Shown piece after piece: positions 60,600 through 64,000 of a DNA stretch of 64,000 bases. Location: the NCBI GenBank assembly GCA_032622095.1, contig CP136063.1, forward strand, positions 71,031,980 to 71,095,979. Reading direction: 5' to 3'. The stretch comes from Siphonodentalium dalli. Its lineage: Eukaryota; Mollusca; Scaphopoda; Gadilida; Siphonodentaliidae. The notes under the pieces are model-generated. The model saw nothing but the letters and a program-made list of their open reading frames with translations, was not told the DNA's origin and ran no database searches. The first letter of the stretch is position 1. Every line of letters starts with the position of its first letter. Both the position numbers and the translations under genes were made by a program.

Positions 60600-62343
60600 T
60601 TATTGTGGAAAGCGATAGTCACACAAAGGTGCACCAGTACGAATCACACATGAGCATGCAGTCACTCCATATATACACCACGTAAATGACCATGTGCCAC
60701 TCGCTGTATAGACATACACCTCACCCATTACCATACAGCGACAATTGGGCTTACCCATACACCAACGCATGGTCCTATAGCCGTGAATAACCATGCAGCC
60801 ACACTAGGTATACGCCTACACCTCACATGACCTGTATACATATTCACTACATACATGAACACAAAGTAACCTATTGTATACCTATTCGCCTAACCATATG
60901 TCATACAGTCACTCCATGTATATTTTTTCCCAAATGCATAGCTATACAGCCACTAAAGATATACATATACACCTCACCGATGACCATACAGTCACTCCAT
61001 ACATGTTCGCTACATCCATGATCATACATCACTTCTTGTATACCTATTTGCCTCACCGGTGATCATACAGTCTCACTCCCTGTATATATACATATTTGCG
61101 ACACCCGTGGCCACATAGCCACTTAATATATACATATACACCCAACCCAAAACCATAGAGTCACTCCAGGTATATACATATATACCTCACGAAAGTGGCA
61201 TTAGAGCCCTACTAGATATATCAATGTCTCGTACCGCACATACGGCCATTCATACACTCCAGACTTGCATATAAACCTGACCCATGACAATTCAGCCTCT
61301 CGCTGTATACGCATAAACCACATTCGTGATCATAGTCACTCCTTGTATATCAATTCACCCCACCATTAATTTTACCATACTGTCAAACCATATATACACA
61401 TGTGCATATTGGCGGTGACATGGCCATGTAGTCACTCGTGATATACATATACACCTCACCCATGACCACAGCGTCACTCCATGTGTATATATATATACCT
61501 CATAAATGGTCATACAGGCCTTCTAGGTATACCAATACCCCGCACACACGGCCATTTGTACACTTCAGACTTGCATATACAGCTCAATCGTGATAATTCA
61601 GCCACTCGCTGTATACATATACACCCTCTCCATGAGCATTCAGCTATTCACTGTATGATTGTACACACCACCAATGACAATACAATATGCCCTACATATA
61701 AATATATACATCCCACCCATCACCATGAGGTCATTCTCTATATACACTAGCCGCCAATGACAATCAAAGTGTACTCCGTGTATGCATATAAACTTCAATA
61801 ATGACCGTGCAGTCATTCCATATACACATATACACATTGCCCATAACCATACAAAACACCCTATTTATACATACACACATCCATTACCATACACCCACCA
61901 TATGTATACATATACACCCACCATAACAATACAGCCACCCAATGTACATATGTACAGCCCACCTCTGACCACACAGTCACTCCATATACACATACAGGAC
62001 AGTGTAGCTGCTCTCTTTATGACCATACACCACTTCAGTGACCAGACAGCCACTCACTGTAAACATGTTCACCTCACATATCACCATACAGCTAATCCTT
62101 ATATACCTATACATCTCACTATGGACATCATTGAGTTCGAATATCAATAAGATATAGAATGGATCACTTACATTGCACAGTTCTTCCCACTTCTTGATGA
62201 AATATGATTAGAATCTTGGGGATCTTTTGTGACACATATTTGTGACACAATAGTCACACATTGTATAACTATTCACATCATTCATGAATACAATAACACC
62301 ATGTATACCTACTCACCTCGCCTATGACCATACAGTCAACATA
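60600..62343. repeat. Degenerate CATACAGYCACTC minisatellite core
   Basis: Roughly 55-70-bp degenerate units containing ACCATACAGTCACTCC, TATATACATATACACC and CTCACCCATGACC repeat about 25 times. Thr/His/Ile-rich frames across it (for example 61,481-61,750 and 61,782-62,150) are repeat translations, not genes. It fills the loop of the 4.4-kb foldback element. Confidence 0.85.
62129..62232. repeat. 104-bp exact copy of arm sequence inside the minisatellite
   Basis: Bases 62,129-62,232, starting CATTGAGTTCGAATATCAAT and ending GGGGATCTTTTGTGA, are identical by eye to 63,004-63,107 in the right arm and in the same orientation. Minisatellite motifs lie on both sides of the copy, so it is an insertion templated from the arm. 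Confidence 0.9.
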
Positions 62344-63615
62344 TATATACACTGTATTAAGTTGATCAATGTTGATGCAAATGGGCCAGAATAGCCACAT
62401 AATATGATCCCTCTCAGTTCCGTTTCAAATTTCTGCCCATTTCGTTCAAAAACAAGGAAGCTTTTGGCAAAATGTCACGATTCGTAGGGTACCGGGAATA
62501 GAACATTTAGTTGATTAAGTAGCATCTGAGTCACAATTGATTATGTATACATATACACCACGTATATACACATATGTATATAATAATGTTTACCAAATTT
62601 GGTTGACATTTTAGAAGCCATCTTGAGTAATTTTATCTAAAACAACTCAGTGTGACACATGTAACACATATCAAAACAACAAACATCTTTGATACCAAGC
62701 ATAGTTCCATTTTACTTTCAAAACATGACTCAAACCTAAACAGCGATTTTTTGCCGATTTTGATATCAGGTTTGTGACAGAAAATTTCGAATAATTCTGG
62801 TAATTTCAGTGGTTAAAATAGTAACAAATACCCAAGGTGTGTCAGAAATGTTAGTACTCAAGCTATTAAGACAGAATTGTCAATTGTGTGCATCACCACA
62901 ACTTGTAAGCGGTTGCATGGCACGCTGAGATAATAATTACCATTTTCCATATTTTGGCGGCCATTTTGGCAGTCATTTTGAGCCAAAGTGACAATTTTGG
63001 TACCATTGAGTTCGAATATCAATAAGATATAGAATGGATCACTTACATTGCACAGTTCTTCCCACTTCTTGATGAAATATGATTAGAATCTTGGGGATCT
63101 TTTGTGAAATGTTATACCGCGTTTTGTAAAATCGAATTGTTGAGTGATCAGAAGCGGTGTGGACCCCACGAACAGCATATTTCATTGCTCCAATGGTCAG
63201 TTAACATGCTAAATACAAAATAAAATCACAATTCTCAACCAGTTCCAAACCACAGAAACTTATCTTAAAGATATTAGTAAAAAAACGTAAAAATTCCACT
63301 TCCGGTCGCCATTTTGGCGGCCATCTTGGACGGGGAGTTCCAATTTTGGCACATACAGATGGCGTTTTGTCTTAGCTTCATAAAAATGTATACATGTGTA
63401 TACATATGACAAGATGTTGTCACTATAATTGCATCAAGCTGACTTATAGGAAAATGGCCGCCATCTTGGACGCCATCTTGAATTCCAAAAAAATGCTCAA
63501 AGCGGATTTTAGCGGATTTTGGATATGTTATAGAGGATATATTCCTCTCCAAAATGGTATACAAACCAACTTAGTCCAAATTTTTTCTAGGTCAAACCTT
63601 TTATCGACCAGACTA

Positions 63616-64000
63616 ATAGACCCTACACATTTATTAGCATGGAGTAGAATCAGCACTTAATTGAATTGTATCATGTGAAAGAGTAACAAACTGAATGATA
63701 TATCAAAATATCCGTATTGAAACAGTGGATAACATGCCTTTTTGTGTAGCGTTGTACGATTTCTTATTTTGGGGTAAAATGGGCTTTTACGTGAATCAAG
63801 CCAGTGAAAAATGGAATCCAGCTGCCTAAATAACATTTACATCTATTTTTGGATGGGAATGCAACTAAACAATAGAGGATGGACATGTTCATATTTTGTA
63901 TGAGAATTTTGGAGTATGTCAATGTTCTAGGGTTTGTATTTGGGGTAAAAATAACTTTTTTGTGAAAATTGAGAGAATTCTGGAATCAATTACTTGATAT
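63616..64000. repeat. ~600-bp tandem repeat, third copy, cut by the window end
   Basis: Starting ATAGACCCTACACATTTATT, it matches 58,745-58,930 and then 58,285-58,560 (GTACGATTTCTTATTTTGGG, then GGAATCCAGCTGCCTAAATA and GGATGGGAATGCAACTAAAC). It continues beyond the window. Confidence 0.85.

Larger units (their letters stand above)
59185..63615. mobile_element. 4.4-kb foldback element with a minisatellite core
   Basis: The left arm (59,185 to about 60,490) and right arm (about 62,365 to 63,615) are inverted repeats of about 1.25-1.3 kb. The right end, TCGACCAGACTA, matches the ends of the 1,244-bp element. The left end lacks about 20 terminal bases. Arms share CAAGATGGCGTCCAAGATGG, TCCAAAATCCGCTAAAAT, GGGGTCCACACCCCTTCCGA and TGGTACAAAAATTGTCACTT. 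The core (60,600-62,343) is a minisatellite. The element interrupts the 600-bp repeat, which is cleanly resumed at 63,616. No transposase is seen. Confidence 0.87.

Noticed and set aside
60600-62343. Regularly spaced repeat resembling a CRISPR array or coding tandem repeat
   Set aside because: Units are degenerate and variable in length with no unique spacers of fixed size, the context is eukaryotic and there are no cas genes. It is a minisatellite.

Overview
The window is non-coding-rich animal nuclear DNA, most likely from a marine lophotrochozoan such as a mollusc. The supporting signs are a spliced gene with GT/AG introns and MAM domains, a degenerate LINE ORF1, many foldback or TIR elements, frequent TACATGTA-type words, and dispersed TAACTC-rich and AAGGTCAAGGTCA-rich repeats of a kind I associate with mollusc genomes. 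Nothing prokaryotic is present: no operons, no ribosome binding sites, no CRISPR. The species cannot be read from the sequence.

Layout. 1-26,049: fifteen head-to-tail copies of a 1,725-bp satellite with no length variation, plus a 174-bp truncated copy. Shared single-base variants show that a three-unit block was duplicated. 26,050-43,450: a minus-strand gene with at least four exons (43,447-43,352; 42,845-42,595; 35,018-34,949; 29,842-29,702) encoding one complete and one partial MAM domain. Splice phases agree at every junction (1, 0, 1, then 1 outgoing). Its introns hold a TIR element with a 26-bp perfect TIR (30,037-31,000), a second inverted repeat (32,678-33,174) and a 4.4-kb foldback element (37,205-41,587) that carries two inverted broken copies of an apparent PIN/FEN-like gene. 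The last exon ends in a splice donor with no acceptor exon visible to its left, so the satellite probably lies in an intron of this gene. A broken LINE ORF1 (27,322-28,308) sits in the same intron.

44,242-47,504: a tandem duplication, then tandem copies of a (TA)n-flanked repeat full of TCAAGGTCA words. 47,515-55,234: a palindrome with about 3.13-kb arms. Each arm carries a compact 211-codon gene for a C2H2 zinc-finger/helical protein; the left copy is intact and the right copy has a one-base frameshift. The two genes diverge from a shared centre, each with a TATA-like box 35 nt before ATG and AATAAA 5 nt after the stop. This is a virus- or Polinton-like compactness and the best candidate for an undescribed element. 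The right arm is interrupted by a 1,244-bp TIR element, and the left arm preserves the empty site. 55,271-56,853: two inverted copies of the TCAAGGTCA repeat. 58,236-64,000: a roughly 600-bp tandem repeat interrupted by a 4.4-kb foldback element (59,185-63,615) with a minisatellite core; it belongs to the same family as the 1,244-bp element.

Overall this is one MAM-domain gene embedded in a landscape of palindromes. Five separate inverted-repeat structures from 0.5 to 7.7 kb occur in 34 kb, plus a sixth nested within the largest, and four of them carry CAAGATGGCGGCC/CAAAATGGCCGCC words resembling YY1 sites. All boundaries and identities were judged by eye.
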